Of a DNA stretch of 64,000 bases, positions 35,054 through 46,392 are shown piece by piece (the stretch's first letter is position 1; the number at the start of each line of letters is the position of its first letter). The DNA is taken from assembly GCF_018343545.2 (NCBI RefSeq), contig NZ_JAGYPE020000012.1, forward strand, positions 1-64,000, given 5' to 3'. This DNA comes from Neobacillus citreus. Lineage in GTDB: Bacteria > Bacillota > Bacilli > Bacillales > Cytobacillaceae. Made by a program: the position numbers and the translations under genes. A model generated the notes under the pieces. That model was not told the DNA's origin, searched no databases, and saw nothing but the letters and a program-made list of their open reading frames with translations.

Positions 35054-37211
35054 ATTTTTGAACTGTCACCATTTCAGTGACAACTTTGATTTGGCCATCT
35101 TCTAAAATAGCAGCAAGTTGTCTAGCATCTGGCTGGTCTAAAATAAAATCAGTAATTTTATCTTCGAGCTGTTCCTGAATGGCGCGTCTTAATGGACGAG
35201 CGCCAAATGCAGGATGGTAGCCAAGTTCTGCTAATTTTCCTTTCGCTTCTACTGAAATGGTTAGTTCAATGTTTTGTTCTTTTAATGTTTCTTGCAACTC
35301 AGAAGCCATTAGGTCGACAATAGATAAGATATGCTCTTTATCCAGTGGTTTAAATTCAATGATGCTGTCAAAGCGGTTTAAAAATTCCGGCTTGAAGAAG
35401 CTGCCAAGAGAGTCAAGGATGCTAGCTTCTTCCACAGCATTGGATGTTCCAAAGCCAACGTGAATGTTTTTGTGCCCAACGCCGGCATTACTTGTCATGA
35501 TAATGACGGTGTCCTTAAAGCTTACCACTCTTCCTTGGCTGTCAGTAAGACGTCCGTCCTCAAGTATTTGCAGGAACATATGCATGACGTCAGGATGGGC
35601 CTTTTCTATCTCATCCAAGAGAATAATGCTATATGGATTACGGCGGACTTTTTCGGTTAATTGACCAGCCTCCTCATGGCCGACATAACCTGGAGGAGAA
35701 CCAATTAATTTTGATACGCTGTGTTTTTCCATGTATTCGCTCATATCAAGTCGAATCATCGAATCCTTTGTGCCAAATAATTCTTCTGCAAGAGTCTTAG
35801 ATAATTCTGTTTTACCAACACCTGTTGGACCGACAAATAAGAAGGACCCGATCGGACGATTTTTTGCTTTTAAACCGGCACGGCTGCGGCGAACAGCTTT
35901 TGCGACCTTCTGAACGGCTTGTTCCTGGCCAATAACCTTTTTATTCAAATTTTCTTCCAGTGATTTCATTTTAAGCTGCTCGTCTTCTTGAAGTTTACCG
36001 ACCGGAATCCCAGTTTTTTCTTCAATAATTTTTTGGATATCAGAAACTGTAACAACTGGTCGCTCCGTTTTTGAGGCACTATTTAATGCCTTTTCAAGTT
36101 GTGTTTCTTCATCACGAAGCTTTGCTGCCAGTTCATAGTTTTCTTTTTTTAATGCTGTTTCCTTTTTAGCGGCAATTTCCTTAAGACGGGCCTCGATTTG
36201 TTCATTATTCCGATAATCTGTAGTTAGATTTAGTTTTGAACCTGATTCATCTAATAAATCTATCGCCTTATCAGGCAGGAAGCGGTCTTGAATATAGCGC
36301 TGCGATAAGGTCACACAAGCGTGGACGGCTTCGTCTGAATAATTGACCTCATGAAAGTCCTCATATTTTTTCTGAATTCCTTTAAGGATGGCAATGGCTG
36401 CATCTGTATCAGGCTCTTGAACCTGAATAGGCTGGAAGCGGCGTTCTAAGGCTGAATCCTTTTCAATTTGGCGGTATTCTTTTAATGTCGTAGCACCAAT
36501 AACCTGAAGTTCACCGCGGGCAAGGGCCGGCTTTAAAATATTGCCGGCATCCATAGAGCCTTCAGCAGAGCCTGCACCAACAAGCAGATGGATTTCATCA
36601 ATGAATAAAATGATGTTTTTCCGCTCCTGCAATTCAGCGATTAATTGCTTCATCCGCTCTTCAAATTGACCGCGGATTCCGGTATTGGCAACTAAAGAAG
36701 CTACATCCAATAAATAAACTTCTTTATTTTGCAGTTTGCCTGGTACATCGCCATCGGCAATCTTTAAGGCAAGACCTTCCGCTATTGCCGTTTTACCAAC
36801 ACCAGGTTCACCAATTAAAACAGGATTGTTTTTATTTCTTCTGTTTAATACCTCAATGACTCGTTTAATCTCGTGATCACGGCCTATAACCGGGTCAATC
36901 AAGCCGGCTTTAGCCATTTGTGTGAGGTTACGGCCAAATTGATCGATAAAGCCGCCGCGGCCGTTTTTATTCTCAACTGCCGGACTAAATTGACCATTTG
37001 GAATGTGGCCTTGGGAAAAGTTTTTGCTAGCAAAAAGCTCTTCAAATGGAAAACCGTTGAATGGGTTCGTATTCATTCCAAAGCCTGCACCTAATGCATT
37101 TTTCTCCTTTGTATAACATTCATGGCAAAGTTTCAAATCATGACGCTGCCCATTAACATTCATGTTTAATTGTACATTTGCTTGATTTTGATTACATTTT
37201 TGACAAAGCAT
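35052..37211 (-). CDS. clpE: ClpE, ATP-dependent protease ATPase
   Basis: 719 residues. N-terminal zinc finger (Cys3, Cys6, Cys29, Cys32), first AAA domain with GEPGVGKT (134-141), a UvrB/UvrC-like coiled-coil insertion ([13 protein letters not shown]), then the second AAA domain with GPTGVGKT. Works with ClpP in heat shock and refolding control, and helps inactivate CtsR. The start is at the ATG preceded by AAGGAGG; the ORF extends further upstream into CtsR sites and is not coding there. Confidence 0.96.
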   Translation of the reverse strand: MLCQKCNQNQANVQLNMNVNGQRHDLKLCHECYTKEKNALGAGFGMNTNPFNGFPFEELFASKNFSQGHIPNGQFSPAVENKNGRGGFIDQFGRNLTQMAKAGLIDPVIGRDHEIKRVIEVLNRRNKNNPVLIGEPGVGKTAIAEGLALKIADGDVPGKLQNKEVYLLDVASLVANTGIRGQFEERMKQLIAELQERKNIILFIDEIHLLVGAGSAEGSMDAGNILKPALARGELQVIGATTLKEYRQIEKDSALERRFQPIQVQEPDTDAAIAILKGIQKKYEDFHEVNYSDEAVHACVTLSQRYIQDRFLPDKAIDLLDESGSKLNLTTDYRNNEQIEARLKEIAAKKETALKKENYELAAKLRDEETQLEKALNSASKTERPVVTVSDIQKIIEEKTGIPVGKLQEDEQLKMKSLEENLNKKVIGQEQAVQKVAKAVRRSRAGLKAKNRPIGSFLFVGPTGVGKTELSKTLAEELFGTKDSMIRLDMSEYMEKHSVSKLIGSPPGYVGHEEAGQLTEKVRRNPYSIILLDEIEKAHPDVMHMFLQILEDGRLTDSQGRVVSFKDTVIIMTSNAGVGHKNIHVGFGTSNAVEEASILDSLGSFFKPEFLNRFDSIIEFKPLDKEHILSIVDLMASELQETLKEQNIELTISVEAKGKLAELGYHPAFGARPLRRAIQEQLEDKITDFILDQPDARQLAAILEDGQIKVVTEMVTVQK

Positions 37212-37250
37212 GTAAACAACCTCCTTGTTATTAGCTTTTATCAATTTGAC

Positions 37251-37267
37251 TTTGACTATATTTGACC
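37251..37267 (-). promoter_or_regulatory. CtsR operator 1 of clpE
   Basis: On the - strand GGTCAAA-TAT-AGTCAAA, a perfect heptad repeat of the CtsR consensus, between the start site and the ribosome binding site. Confidence 0.85.
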
Positions 37268-37277
37268 TTATGACCAT

Positions 37278-37306
37278 AGTATACTCTGACCTTTTTTGAC
37301 TTTCAA
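37278..37306 (-). promoter_or_regulatory. Promoter and CtsR operator 2 of clpE
   Basis: On the - strand TTGAAA, 17-bp spacer, TATACT. The spacer carries AGTCAAA-AAA-GGTCAGA (37285-37301), a second CtsR site with one mismatch. Confidence 0.85.
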
Positions 37307-37414
37307 GTCTTTCGCTTGGTGAAATTTTTTCCATGATAGGAAAATAAGCTTACGAGAAAAAGCTCGTCATTGTTTGTCCCTTTGGTCATATATTTGTGAT
37401 AAGGGGGAGATGAT

Positions 37415-38464
37415 GTGAAAAAAAGCTGGAATCAAGCTTTTCAAATAGCGGCAGTCTATGTGGGGACTGTTGTTGGAGCAGGATTCGCTACAGGAAAAGA
37501 AATCGTGGAATTTTTCTCACGGTTTGGTTTCTTTGGCTTTATAAGTATATTAATGAGCGGCTATCTTTTCATTGTGATTGGTTCAAAACTGATGCGGATC
37601 GCTGCGCAAATTAATGCAAAATCATACCAGGAATTTAATGATTATTTATTTGGAAAATGGGCTGGAGGCATCATCAATTTTTTTATGCTATTTATGCTGC
37701 TTGGGGTAAGTGCCGTTATGCTGGCAGGAGCAGGAGCTGTTTTTGAAGAACAGCTTGGATTGCCAAAAAATGCGGGGGTGTTTATCACCATTTTTTTATC
37801 CTATTTGGTGATGCTTATAGGTACTAAGGGGCTTTTTGCTGTCAATACCTTTGTAGTTCCCTTAATGATTGGGTTTAGTCTGATTTTAATGCTATTGTCT
37901 TTGCAAATGCCAAACTTTTTAGAGCAGTTTTTGTATATTCCTCATGCTTCTGATGGGTGGAAAAGCGTTATTGCACCATTTTCGTATGCTGCCTTGAATC
38001 TTGGACTTGCTCAAGCGGTACTAGTGCCGATTGCATCAGAAGTGAAGGACGATTGGACGATCAAATGGGGGGGAATTCTTGGTGGTGTGGCTTTGACGGT
38101 AATATTAATTGCCAGCCACTTTACATTAATCATGCTCCCAAACCTGGAATTATATGAAATTCCGATGGCCGTTATTATGAGAAATTTAGCCCCGTTTTTC
38201 TATTGGATTTTTGTTCTTATCATTTATGGAGAAATTTTTACTTCAGTTATTGGGAATGTTTTTGGTCTCGACCGGCAGTTAAAGCAATATATGCCTGTAC
38301 CGACGCTGGTTTCTGTAACGGCTATTTTTACAGTGTCTTACTTAATTAGCTTGGTGAATTATGGAACACTTTTGTCCTACCTATATCCGTTGTTCGGCTA
38401 TATTTGCATGAGTTTTTTTATTCTCCTGTGGATGAAGCCATTTACACCCCCAGAAAGAAATTGA
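37415..38464 (+). CDS. ykvI: YkvI-family membrane transporter-like protein
   Basis: 349 residues with about ten membrane helices. The first, AAVYVGTVVGAGFATGKEIV, has the GAGFATG turn of the amino-acid/branched-chain symporter-like YkvI family. Substrate not known. Starts with GTG 37415, after AAGGGGGAGATGAT; the ATG two bases earlier is out of frame. In B. subtilis ykvI also follows clpE. Confidence 0.85.
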   Translation: MKKSWNQAFQIAAVYVGTVVGAGFATGKEIVEFFSRFGFFGFISILMSGYLFIVIGSKLMRIAAQINAKSYQEFNDYLFGKWAGGIINFFMLFMLLGVSAVMLAGAGAVFEEQLGLPKNAGVFITIFLSYLVMLIGTKGLFAVNTFVVPLMIGFSLILMLLSLQMPNFLEQFLYIPHASDGWKSVIAPFSYAALNLGLAQAVLVPIASEVKDDWTIKWGGILGGVALTVILIASHFTLIMLPNLELYEIPMAVIMRNLAPFFYWIFVLIIYGEIFTSVIGNVFGLDRQLKQYMPVPTLVSVTAIFTVSYLISLVNYGTLLSYLYPLFGYICMSFFILLWMKPFTPPERN

Positions 38465-38492
38465 AAAGCAGCTGCTCAGGTCAGCTGCTTTT
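38464..38492. terminator. Bidirectional terminator
   Basis: AAAAGCAGCTG / CAGCTGCTTTT, between ykvI (+) and the CPBP gene (-). Confidence 0.9.
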
Positions 38493-39105
38493 ATGTTAGT
38501 GGCAGAAAAATGAACATCATCATGTCAAAAATGATATGAGAAACAATAACGAGGGGCATGCTTTTTTTCCAAAAGTATAAAAACCCCCAGACAAGACCGG
38601 AGACGAAGGCAGCGAACATTAGTAAAAAGGACCCCGAATAAATATGGACTGACCCATATAATATAGAGCTAGCAATAATGGCGACGTACGGTTTGAGGTA
38701 TTTTAACAGTCTTTTTTGGACAAACCCTCTCCAGAACATTTCTTCGCCAGGTGCTGCCACTAAAATTAAGGCTAAATAGTGCCAGAATAACGAAGGTGCA
38801 AACCATCGGTACAAACGTCTTACATCTTTTTTAAAGCCTGAAATGGCCATCTCGAACAGCTGATAGCCAATCCAAAACAGCAAATATAATAGCAAACCGG
38901 AAATGACGCCTAAAAATAAATACTTGATAAAAGAGGTCTCATCTTCCACGTCTCCCTGAAACGTGGAAAAGGCGATTAGTATTAGGATGGAACCGGAAAA
39001 AATGTACCAAAATATCGCCTTATCATGAAAAGAAAAATAGAGTAGGGCATGGGCGATAATCAATCCGGTAATTAGACGTAAATCCAGGGTTCGTTTTAAT
39101 TCCAT
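38491..39105 (-). CDS. CPBP-family intramembrane metalloprotease
   Basis: 204 residues, about six to seven membrane helices. Motif 1 EEMFWR (Glu121, Glu122, Arg126), motif 2 with His154 (GSVHIYSG) and motif 3 SHIIFDMM near 194. The family covers Rce1-like proteases and bacteriocin-immunity proteins; the substrate is unknown. Start preceded by GAAGGAGC. Confidence 0.88.
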   Translation of the reverse strand: MELKRTLDLRLITGLIIAHALLYFSFHDKAIFWYIFSGSILILIAFSTFQGDVEDETSFIKYLFLGVISGLLLYLLFWIGYQLFEMAISGFKKDVRRLYRWFAPSLFWHYLALILVAAPGEEMFWRGFVQKRLLKYLKPYVAIIASSILYGSVHIYSGSFLLMFAAFVSGLVWGFLYFWKKSMPLVIVSHIIFDMMMFIFLPLT

Positions 39106-39230
39106 AATAAGCTCCTTCGAAGATCATAACTCATATGTAAAGGAAAAGATTTCAATATACATTTTATCCAATTACGTTGATAAGAATATCTTTAAATGAA
39201 AAAAATATAATCGAGAAAGGAGTGAAGAGA

Positions 39231-39350
39231 ATGAGTAAATCACAAAGTCAAAAGGAACGTGAATGGACGGTCAGAAAGCAGGATCAAAATCCTCATGGCA
39301 AAGTTAAATCGTTTAAAGAGCTTTCAAAGGAAACGGACCAAGGAAAATAA
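39231..39350 (+). CDS. Small hydrophilic protein (39 aa)
   Basis: MSKSQSQKEREWTVRKQDQN and GKVKSFKELSKETDQGK: charged, no hydrophobic segment. ATG follows AGAAAGGAGTG 7 nt upstream, and a terminator follows. The composition suggests a small spore-type or nucleoid protein. Not recognised. Confidence 0.6.
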   Translation: MSKSQSQKEREWTVRKQDQNPHGKVKSFKELSKETDQGK

Positions 39351-39375
39351 ACGGTTTTCCGGTATAAAAAAGAAG

Positions 39376-39402
39376 AAAAGGCAGTGTGCATTCTGCCTTT
39401 TC
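39376..39402. terminator. Bidirectional terminator
   Basis: AAAAGGCAG / CTGCCTTTT, 8-nt loop, between the 39-aa gene and ykvS. Confidence 0.85.
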
Positions 39403-39408
39403 AAATAA

Positions 39409-39597
39409 TTAGTAAGCGGTTTCTTTAATAACCTTATAATTTTTATGATTAACAACTGTACGCTGATCTAATTCTAAATCACGATAATTATCCATATATG
39501 TTAAGTCAACTATTACAGAATTTTCATTCACCTTTTCAACAATCCCTTGCAGTCCGCCGCGAAATTCGATGATATTTCCTACCTCTGCTTTTTTCAA
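39409..39597 (-). CDS. ykvS: YkvS-family protein (DUF2187)
   Basis: 62 residues, KOW-like beta fold: VGNIIEFRGGLQGIVEKVNE and SVIVDLTYMDNY. The family is widespread in Bacillus, function unknown. Its location after ykvI follows B. subtilis order. ATG preceded by AGAGAGGAAA. Confidence 0.85.
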   Translation of the reverse strand: MKKAEVGNIIEFRGGLQGIVEKVNENSVIVDLTYMDNYRDLELDQRTVVNHKNYKVIKETAY

Positions 39598-39745
39598 ATT
39601 TCCTCTCTCCTTTATCTAGCAAACTTAAAAAACTATTTAAATAACAGTTTGCACTATTTTTCCAAATTCGTAAAGGTGTTAATGTTACAATTTAGTTAAT
39701 TTCTTATATGTTTTTGTAAAAAAATTCTGGAAATATAATTAGATA

Positions 39746-39760
39746 ATGGTAACGTTTTCA
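39746..39760 (+). promoter_or_regulatory. cre-like site before the 64-aa gene
   Basis: ATGGTAACGTTTTCA fits the extended cre consensus WTGNAANCGNWNNCW at all but one position, 72 nt before the start. Confidence 0.4.
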
Positions 39761-39832
39761 TATTTAGGGATGAAATTAGCTTTAAATTAGGTTTTTACGT
39801 TAAAATAAGGAAGTGGAAAGAGGTGCTTAAAA

Positions 39833-40027
39833 ATGAGGGAAGAAACAGTTAACGATATCTTAAATCGTCTTATGAACGGAGAGCTTTCCGAATATTACGT
39901 TAACGTTGGGGAATTTATGGATTTCCGTCAGGTGCTGGTAAAAAGAAAAGATTTTAAACACTTCCGCGGCATTGCTCAGCGGAATGGAGATGTTCTCTAC
40001 CAATATTTAAAAGAGCCGAGAAGTTAA
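39833..40027 (+). CDS. Hypothetical protein (64 aa)
   Basis: Not recognised. Charged, predicted alpha/beta, ending LYQYLKEPRS. The segment YVNVGEFMDFRQVLVKRKDFKHFRG has several basic and aromatic residues, possibly nucleic acid binding. ATG follows AAAGAGGTG; a terminator closes the gene. A cre-like site upstream suggests carbon control. Confidence 0.6.
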   Translation: MREETVNDILNRLMNGELSEYYVNVGEFMDFRQVLVKRKDFKHFRGIAQRNGDVLYQYLKEPRS

Positions 40028-40033
40028 AGGAAC

Positions 40034-40062
40034 GAACCCATTTATAATAGGGTTCTTTTTTT
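40034..40062 (+). terminator. Terminator of the 64-aa gene
   Basis: GAACCC / GGGTTC with a 10-nt loop, then a seven-T run. Confidence 0.85.
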
Positions 40063-40144
40063 ACCAGTATGTTTGGAAAAGTGGAAAAATTTGATAAAAT
40101 AAAAGGACTACATATATAGAAGAAACTTCCAGGGAGCTGAGGGA

Positions 40145-40547
40145 ATGGCCTTAATAGAAAATATCCAATCATTAAAGCAGGAGATTATCCTATCAACAGC
40201 AACTCCCCTTTTCTTTATGTATCAACGTTCGAACAGCAGGGAGCACGCCTTTTCTTTATTTGCCCAAAGGGGAGGGAAAAGAACATTTACAAAAGGTTCT
40301 GGAAACCCTTTCCTCCGTCAGTTCACTTAATACAACTTTGCCCTATCATCAGCTTGTTTCATTCTATCAGCGCCATTTCGCAAGACAGCCCTTTTTTATT
40401 CATCTCGGAGTCAGGACTGAGGAAACAAATAAGCTGCTATTAAATGAAGCGCAAAAAGGTGTGAGATTAATGGAATTGACGTTAGCAGGCGAAGATTGTC
40501 TTTTTGGTGAGTTGGAAATTCAAAAAGAAAGAAGGCTGCAGCTATGA
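40145..40547 (+). pseudogene. Frameshifted small gene (about 133 aa if repaired)
   Basis: Two overlapping frames share one gene. Frame A (40145-40330) starts MALIENIQSLKQEIILSTAT and stays plausible to HAFS at about 40250. Frame B continues LPKGEGKEHLQKVLETLSS to 40547. Removing one T from the TTTT run at 40250-40253 joins them to ...EHAFLYLPKGEGKEHLQKV.... The original start has AGGGAG 8 nt upstream, and the end overlaps the next ATG (ATGA). Either a recent loss or a sequencing error in a homopolymer. Product unknown. Confidence 0.65.
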
Positions 40548-41746
40548 TGTATCGAATTGCAGCCGCATCCTCACATTTTATATTAGAAATAGTCATTGCT
40601 AATTTATTTCTGTTTTTATTTTTTATCGGTCAAAAAAGGTTTCCACCTATTTTGCTGTTTTCTTCTTTAGGCTTTATCAGCATTATTTTATTTTTCATAT
40701 TGCTAGAAAGGTTTGCAAGTAAGGGGAAATGGCTTTTTTTAGTCATTATCTTGCCTGCCATCGTCATCATCGGTCATCTAGGGGGGCTGTCTCTTTTTTT
40801 CGCATCGGTAATAGGTTTGTTTGTTTTTTGGCGAGGAATTTCCATTTATGATGAAAGTTCAGGGCTTTCAAAAACCATATTGTTATTTTTTTCATTTACT
40901 CTTGGGATTATCGCCCTTGTGTATTCCGCAATGATTTCCTATCCATATCAAAATGCGATTATTTTTCAAATTATCCTTTTTATTGTCGTTATTATAACGG
41001 ACGGTTTCTGTAGGAAGTGGTCTGCAGTTACCAATGACAAAGCGAAATTTGCCTTTTATTTTTTTAGAATAATGGCGAGTGTGACAGTGATTGGAATTGC
41101 CTTTATGTTCTTATTAAAATATATTCAGCTGATTTTCTCGAGTATTTTGCAAGGTATTGTTTTTCTATTTTCAGGCCTTGCAGTCCCTGTGATACGCTTT
41201 ATCGAATTTGCGCTATCCTTATTTGGCAGCAGCGACTATAAACCTACCACAAAGGTTGGGGAAGGTACAAACGAGGGATTTGACTATCAGCCAAGATCCT
41301 TCGAAGTAACGGAAAATGTTTTGTATTTTCTTGCTCTCTGCACTGTAGTTGGGTTTGTCATATATTTGCTTCGAAAGAAATCAAGACTGAAGGAATCAGG
41401 CAGTCATTTTCATCATTCCGTGATTATTTCGGAAGGAGAGCCTGGCGGAGTATTCACCTCCATTTTTAAAAGAAAGGGAGTGCCGCCGGATGATTTTATT
41501 CGAAAGGAAATTTTTCGGCTGGAAAAATTTGCGAAGCGTCTGCGTTTAGGACGAGCGGCAAACGAGACGCTTAAAGAGTGGCGGCAGAGGACTGGACTTC
41601 ATTTGTCAAATGAAACCATTCAAGTTTATGAAAGGGTACGCTATGGCGGAGATGAAGCTTCTATTGAGGATAAGAACTATGTTCAACAGGAAGCACAAGC
41701 ATTAAAATTACAACTGAAGGAAATACGAAAAGAACAAAAAAAGTAG
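40544..41746 (+). CDS. Multispanning membrane protein with DUF4129-like tail
   Basis: 400 residues. About eight membrane helices in residues 10-290, then a cytosolic region whose C-terminus (RAANETLKEWRQRTGL and QVYERVRYGG) resembles the DUF4129 tail found with transglutaminase-like envelope proteins. Starts by overlap (ATGA) with the broken upstream gene, so translation was coupled to it; the frameshift could reduce its expression. Function unknown. Starts inside an otherwise compact operon with glpP 32 nt downstream. Confidence 0.7.
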   Translation: MMYRIAAASSHFILEIVIANLFLFLFFIGQKRFPPILLFSSLGFISIILFFILLERFASKGKWLFLVIILPAIVIIGHLGGLSLFFASVIGLFVFWRGISIYDESSGLSKTILLFFSFTLGIIALVYSAMISYPYQNAIIFQIILFIVVIITDGFCRKWSAVTNDKAKFAFYFFRIMASVTVIGIAFMFLLKYIQLIFSSILQGIVFLFSGLAVPVIRFIEFALSLFGSSDYKPTTKVGEGTNEGFDYQPRSFEVTENVLYFLALCTVVGFVIYLLRKKSRLKESGSHFHHSVIISEGEPGGVFTSIFKRKGVPPDDFIRKEIFRLEKFAKRLRLGRAANETLKEWRQRTGLHLSNETIQVYERVRYGGDEASIEDKNYVQQEAQALKLQLKEIRKEQKK

Positions 41747-41778
41747 ACATTTAAAACTAGTAGGTGAACTTAAATACG

Positions 41779-42333
41779 ATGAAACAAAAAATCTTGCCGG
41801 CTTCTGGAAACATGAAGGAATTTGAGCGGTTTTTACAAAGTCCCTACGAAATTGGGGTTTTTTTAGATATGCATATTGCCCAGCTTAAAAATATTAATCA
41901 AATGGCCAAGCAATCTGGGAAAAAAATGATCTACCATGTTGACTTAATTCATGGCATTAAAAATGATGAATATGCAACGGAATATATTTGCCAGGAGTTC
42001 AAGCCGTACGGACTTATTTCTACAAAGGCTGGTGTGATCCAGAAAGCCAAGCAAAAGGGAGTCATCGCGGTGCAGAGAATTTTTTTAATTGACAGCCACG
42101 CCCTTGAAAAAAGCTATAAGCTAATCGAAAAAACCCAGCCGAATTATATTGAAGTACTTCCAGGGGCAATGCCGTGGATGATTAAAGAAGTGAAAGAACG
42201 CGTTAATATCCCGATTTTTGCAGGCGGACTAATTCGAACAGCAGATGAGATCGAAAATGCCCTAAATGCAGGCGCCACTGCAATAACAACCTCAAAAATA
42301 GAACTCTGGAACCTATTTGAAAAAATAGGTTGA
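41779..42333 (+). CDS. glpP: Glycerol-3-phosphate responsive antiterminator GlpP
   Basis: 184 residues from the chosen ATG. TIM-barrel-like antiterminator: QKILPASGNMKEF, DLIHGIKNDEYATEYICQ, IAVQRIFLIDSHAL and GGLIRTADEIENAL all match GlpP. Binds G3P and lets transcription pass terminators in front of glp genes. ATG 41779 has AGGTGA 11 nt upstream; a GTG at 41764 in frame is possible but has no site. Two hairpins it should act on are seen at 42392 and 44021. Confidence 0.93.
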   Translation: MKQKILPASGNMKEFERFLQSPYEIGVFLDMHIAQLKNINQMAKQSGKKMIYHVDLIHGIKNDEYATEYICQEFKPYGLISTKAGVIQKAKQKGVIAVQRIFLIDSHALEKSYKLIEKTQPNYIEVLPGAMPWMIKEVKERVNIPIFAGGLIRTADEIENALNAGATAITTSKIELWNLFEKIG

Positions 42334-42391
42334 CACCGTTTTCCTAACTTTATATACTCAATTTAACAAGTTAATATTTTGTGACGGAGAT

Positions 42392-42446
42392 AAGGAGAAA
42401 CACAGTTGGTCGTTTTATGCGGCTAGTTTGTGGTTCTCCTTTTTTG
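42392..42446 (+). promoter_or_regulatory. GlpP-controlled terminator in the glpK leader
   Basis: AAGGAGAAACACA pairs with TGTGGTTCTCCTT (one mismatch), followed by TTTTT. It ends 17 nt before glpK. Typical target of GlpP antitermination. Confidence 0.8.
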
Positions 42447-42453
42447 AATGTGA

Positions 42454-43953
<1,500 letters not shown>

Positions 43954-44020
43954 TTATTAACCATTTAAAGAAAATTATGGTATGATATGATCAAGTTAAT
44001 AAATTGTCTGGAGAAATTGG

Positions 44021-44075
44021 AGAGACCACAAAACATTATCTAAAAATAGATAATAGCTTTTGTGGTCTCTTTTTA
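44021..44075 (+). promoter_or_regulatory. GlpP-controlled terminator in the glpD leader
   Basis: AGAGACCACAAAA / TTTTGTGGTCTCT, 13-bp perfect stem, with an inner ATTATCTA/TAGATAAT helix, then a T-run. Lies 56 nt before glpD. The lower stem text resembles that of the glpK leader (GACCACAA against AACACA). Confidence 0.85.
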
Positions 44076-44130
44076 TTTCCCCTTTAAAAAGTTTGCATAT
44101 AATATAGCAATTACATTGGAGGAAATGACG

Positions 44131-45822
44131 ATGAAATTTTCAAATTTAAATCGTATTGAAATTGCAACTAAACTAAAAAGTGAACGATTTGACATTTTAG
44201 TAATTGGCGGAGGCATTACAGGTGCCGGAATCGCACTAGACGCGGCAACTAGAGGGATGAGTACCGCCTTGGTTGAAATGCAGGATTTTGCGGCAGGAAC
44301 CTCCAGCAGATCAACGAAGCTAGTCCATGGCGGGCTGCGTTATTTAAAACAATTTGAAGTGAAGATGGTGGCTGAAGTTGGAAAGGAAAGGGCCATTGTG
44401 TATGAAAATGGACCTCATGTTACGACGCCTGAATGGATGCTCTTGCCCATGCATACAGGCGGTACCTTCGGCCCGTTCAGCACTTCGATTGGACTTCGGG
44501 TATATGATTTTTTGGCAGGGGTGAAAAAATCTGAACGCCGCAGCATGTTATCAGCTGAACAAACGCTTGCTAAGGAGCCGCTGGTGAAAAAGGATGGTTT
44601 AAAAGGCGGGGGCTATTATGTTGAATATCGTACTGATGATGCTAGACTGACGATTGAAGTAATGAAGGCCGCAGTTGAAAATGGAGCAATTGCCTGCAAC
44701 TATACAAAGGTAACCAAGCTTATTTATGAAAATGGAAAGGTTGTCGGAGTAATTGTTGAGGATCAGATAACTGGTGACAAATACGAAATCAGGGCTAAAA
44801 AAATTGTAAATGCTGCCGGTCCCTGGGTTGATCATATCCGTGAAATGGACAAATCTAAAAAAGGAAAAACACTTCAGCTTTCAAAAGGGGTTCATGTAGT
44901 TATCGACCAATCCAGGTTCCCATTACAGCAAGCAATATATTTTGATACACCAGACGGCCGAATGGTTTTCGCAATTCCGAGAGATGGGAAGGCTTATGTT
45001 GGTACGACCGATACTTTTTATAAGGAAGATGCAGTACATCCACAAATGACAAAATCAGACCGGGCCTATATCATTAATGCAATTAATTATATGTTTCCGA
45101 ACGTAAAGATTACGGAACAGGATATTGAATCCAGCTGGGCTGGTGTACGGCCGCTAATCTATGAGGAAGGAAAGGATCCTTCTGAAATTTCCCGAAAGGA
45201 TGAAATCTGGGAGTCTAAGTCTGGTTTGATTACGATTGCCGGCGGCAAATTAACGGGGTATCGGAAAATGGCGGATACAGTTGTTGATTTGCTAGTTGAT
45301 AAATTTCAATTAGAAGAAGGGAGAACTCTTCCTTCATGCCAAACAAGAAACATGCCGATATCAGGAGGGAATGTAGGAGGTTCCGCCAATTTTAATTCCT
45401 ATGTTTCAAAACAAATTCAGAACGGGACAGAGCTAGGGCTGTCCAGCAAAGAAGCTGAAAAATTAGCGAGAATGTACGGTTCAAATATTGACATAGTCTT
45501 TAACCTATTAAGAAAGAATAAAGATGACGCAGTAAAATACAAACTGCCTTTGGATTTATTTGCAAAACTGATTTATGCAATTGAGCATGAAATGATTGCT
45601 ACGCCAATCGACTTCTTAAATCGCCGTACTGGTGCAATATTATTTGATATACAAACAGTTCGGAAATATAAAAAACAAGTAATAAATTATTTGTCTGACA
45701 AATTTGGCTGGAGTGACAAGGATAAGGCAAAATACTCTTTAGCGGTTGAAGAGGCTTTAGTGTCTGCGGTCATACCGGTCGATGAACCGAGCGATTTTCC
45801 CCAAGCAGTGAGCGAGAATTAA
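44131..45822 (+). CDS. glpD: Aerobic glycerol-3-phosphate dehydrogenase
   Basis: 563 residues. FAD site [19 protein letters not shown] near residue 20, the [13 protein letters not shown] segment and a C-terminal helical domain. Oxidises G3P to dihydroxyacetone phosphate and passes electrons to membrane quinone. ATG chosen because GGAGGAAATG precedes it; an ORF start at 44062 falls inside the leader hairpin and is rejected. Confidence 0.96.
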   Translation: MKFSNLNRIEIATKLKSERFDILVIGGGITGAGIALDAATRGMSTALVEMQDFAAGTSSRSTKLVHGGLRYLKQFEVKMVAEVGKERAIVYENGPHVTTPEWMLLPMHTGGTFGPFSTSIGLRVYDFLAGVKKSERRSMLSAEQTLAKEPLVKKDGLKGGGYYVEYRTDDARLTIEVMKAAVENGAIACNYTKVTKLIYENGKVVGVIVEDQITGDKYEIRAKKIVNAAGPWVDHIREMDKSKKGKTLQLSKGVHVVIDQSRFPLQQAIYFDTPDGRMVFAIPRDGKAYVGTTDTFYKEDAVHPQMTKSDRAYIINAINYMFPNVKITEQDIESSWAGVRPLIYEEGKDPSEISRKDEIWESKSGLITIAGGKLTGYRKMADTVVDLLVDKFQLEEGRTLPSCQTRNMPISGGNVGGSANFNSYVSKQIQNGTELGLSSKEAEKLARMYGSNIDIVFNLLRKNKDDAVKYKLPLDLFAKLIYAIEHEMIATPIDFLNRRTGAILFDIQTVRKYKKQVINYLSDKFGWSDKDKAKYSLAVEEALVSAVIPVDEPSDFPQAVSEN

Positions 45823-45836
45823 ATAATTTTAAAAAA

Positions 45837-45860
45837 AAGCCGTCCGTTTGGACGGTTTTT
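45837..45860 (+). terminator. Terminator of glpD
   Basis: AAGCCGTCC / GGACGGTTT with a GTTT loop and T-run. Confidence 0.88.
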
Positions 45861-46041
45861 AATGTTTTTGACGTTTTTGTGAACGTAGACACAAAATATT
45901 TGAATGAATTTAAAGAAAATGCTATTCTACCATTTGTACCATTATTATATAACCTTGATAGATAAATAATCATTACATGTTTGGATAACTTTCAGGGGAA
46001 AATAAATTTAAATTCTTTACTTTATTTCTTTAATGTCTTAT

Positions 46042-46070
46042 TTGACTAAAGAAGGTATTTTGGCTATTTT
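46042..46070 (+). promoter_or_regulatory. Sigma-A promoter of ptsHI
   Basis: TTGACT (46042-46047), 17-bp spacer, TATTTT (46065-46070). Confidence 0.55.
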
Positions 46071-46125
46071 ATGAAAGTGAGCATTAATTTTTATTATCTA
46101 CATAAAAAAAGGAGTTTGATTGAAG

Positions 46126-46392
46126 ATGGCAGAAAAACAATTTACAGTAACAGCAGATACAGGAATTCATGCTAGACCAGCAACACTTTTAGTCCAAACA
46201 GCTAGCAGATTTGATTCAGAAATCAATCTTGAACATAAAGGCAAAACAGTTAACTTAAAGTCGATTATGGGCGTTATGTCCCTCGGCATTGGCAAGGGAG
46301 CCGAAATCAAAATTACAGCAGAAGGCAGCGATGCAAACGACGCATTAAACAGCCTAGAAGAAACATTGAGAAAAGAAGGATTGGCTGAATAA
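46126..46392 (+). CDS. ptsH: Phosphocarrier protein HPr
   Basis: 88 residues. Phosphorylated at His15 ([11 protein letters not shown]) by Enzyme I and at Ser46 (NLKSIMGVM) by HPr kinase; the latter makes it the CcpA co-repressor. ATG 46126 is chosen as in other Bacillus; an in-frame TTG at 46120 sits closer to AAAGGAG. Its stop overlaps the ptsI start by one base. Confidence 0.97.
   Translation: MAEKQFTVTADTGIHARPATLLVQTASRFDSEINLEHKGKTVNLKSIMGVMSLGIGKGAEIKITAEGSDANDALNSLEETLRKEGLAE

Larger units (their letters stand above)
45823..46125. other. 303-bp intergenic region upstream of ptsH
   Basis: Holds the glpD terminator at 45837-45860, AT-rich sequence without coding potential, and the ptsH promoter at 46042-46070. 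I see no RNA antiterminator like that of B. subtilis ptsG. Confidence 0.6.

Noticed and set aside
37212-37334. Longer N-terminus for ClpE
   Set aside because: This stretch is the promoter and CtsR operator region; the zinc finger begins at the ATG of 37211.
44062-44130. Longer N-terminus for GlpD
   Set aside because: It begins inside the leader terminator and has no ribosome binding site.
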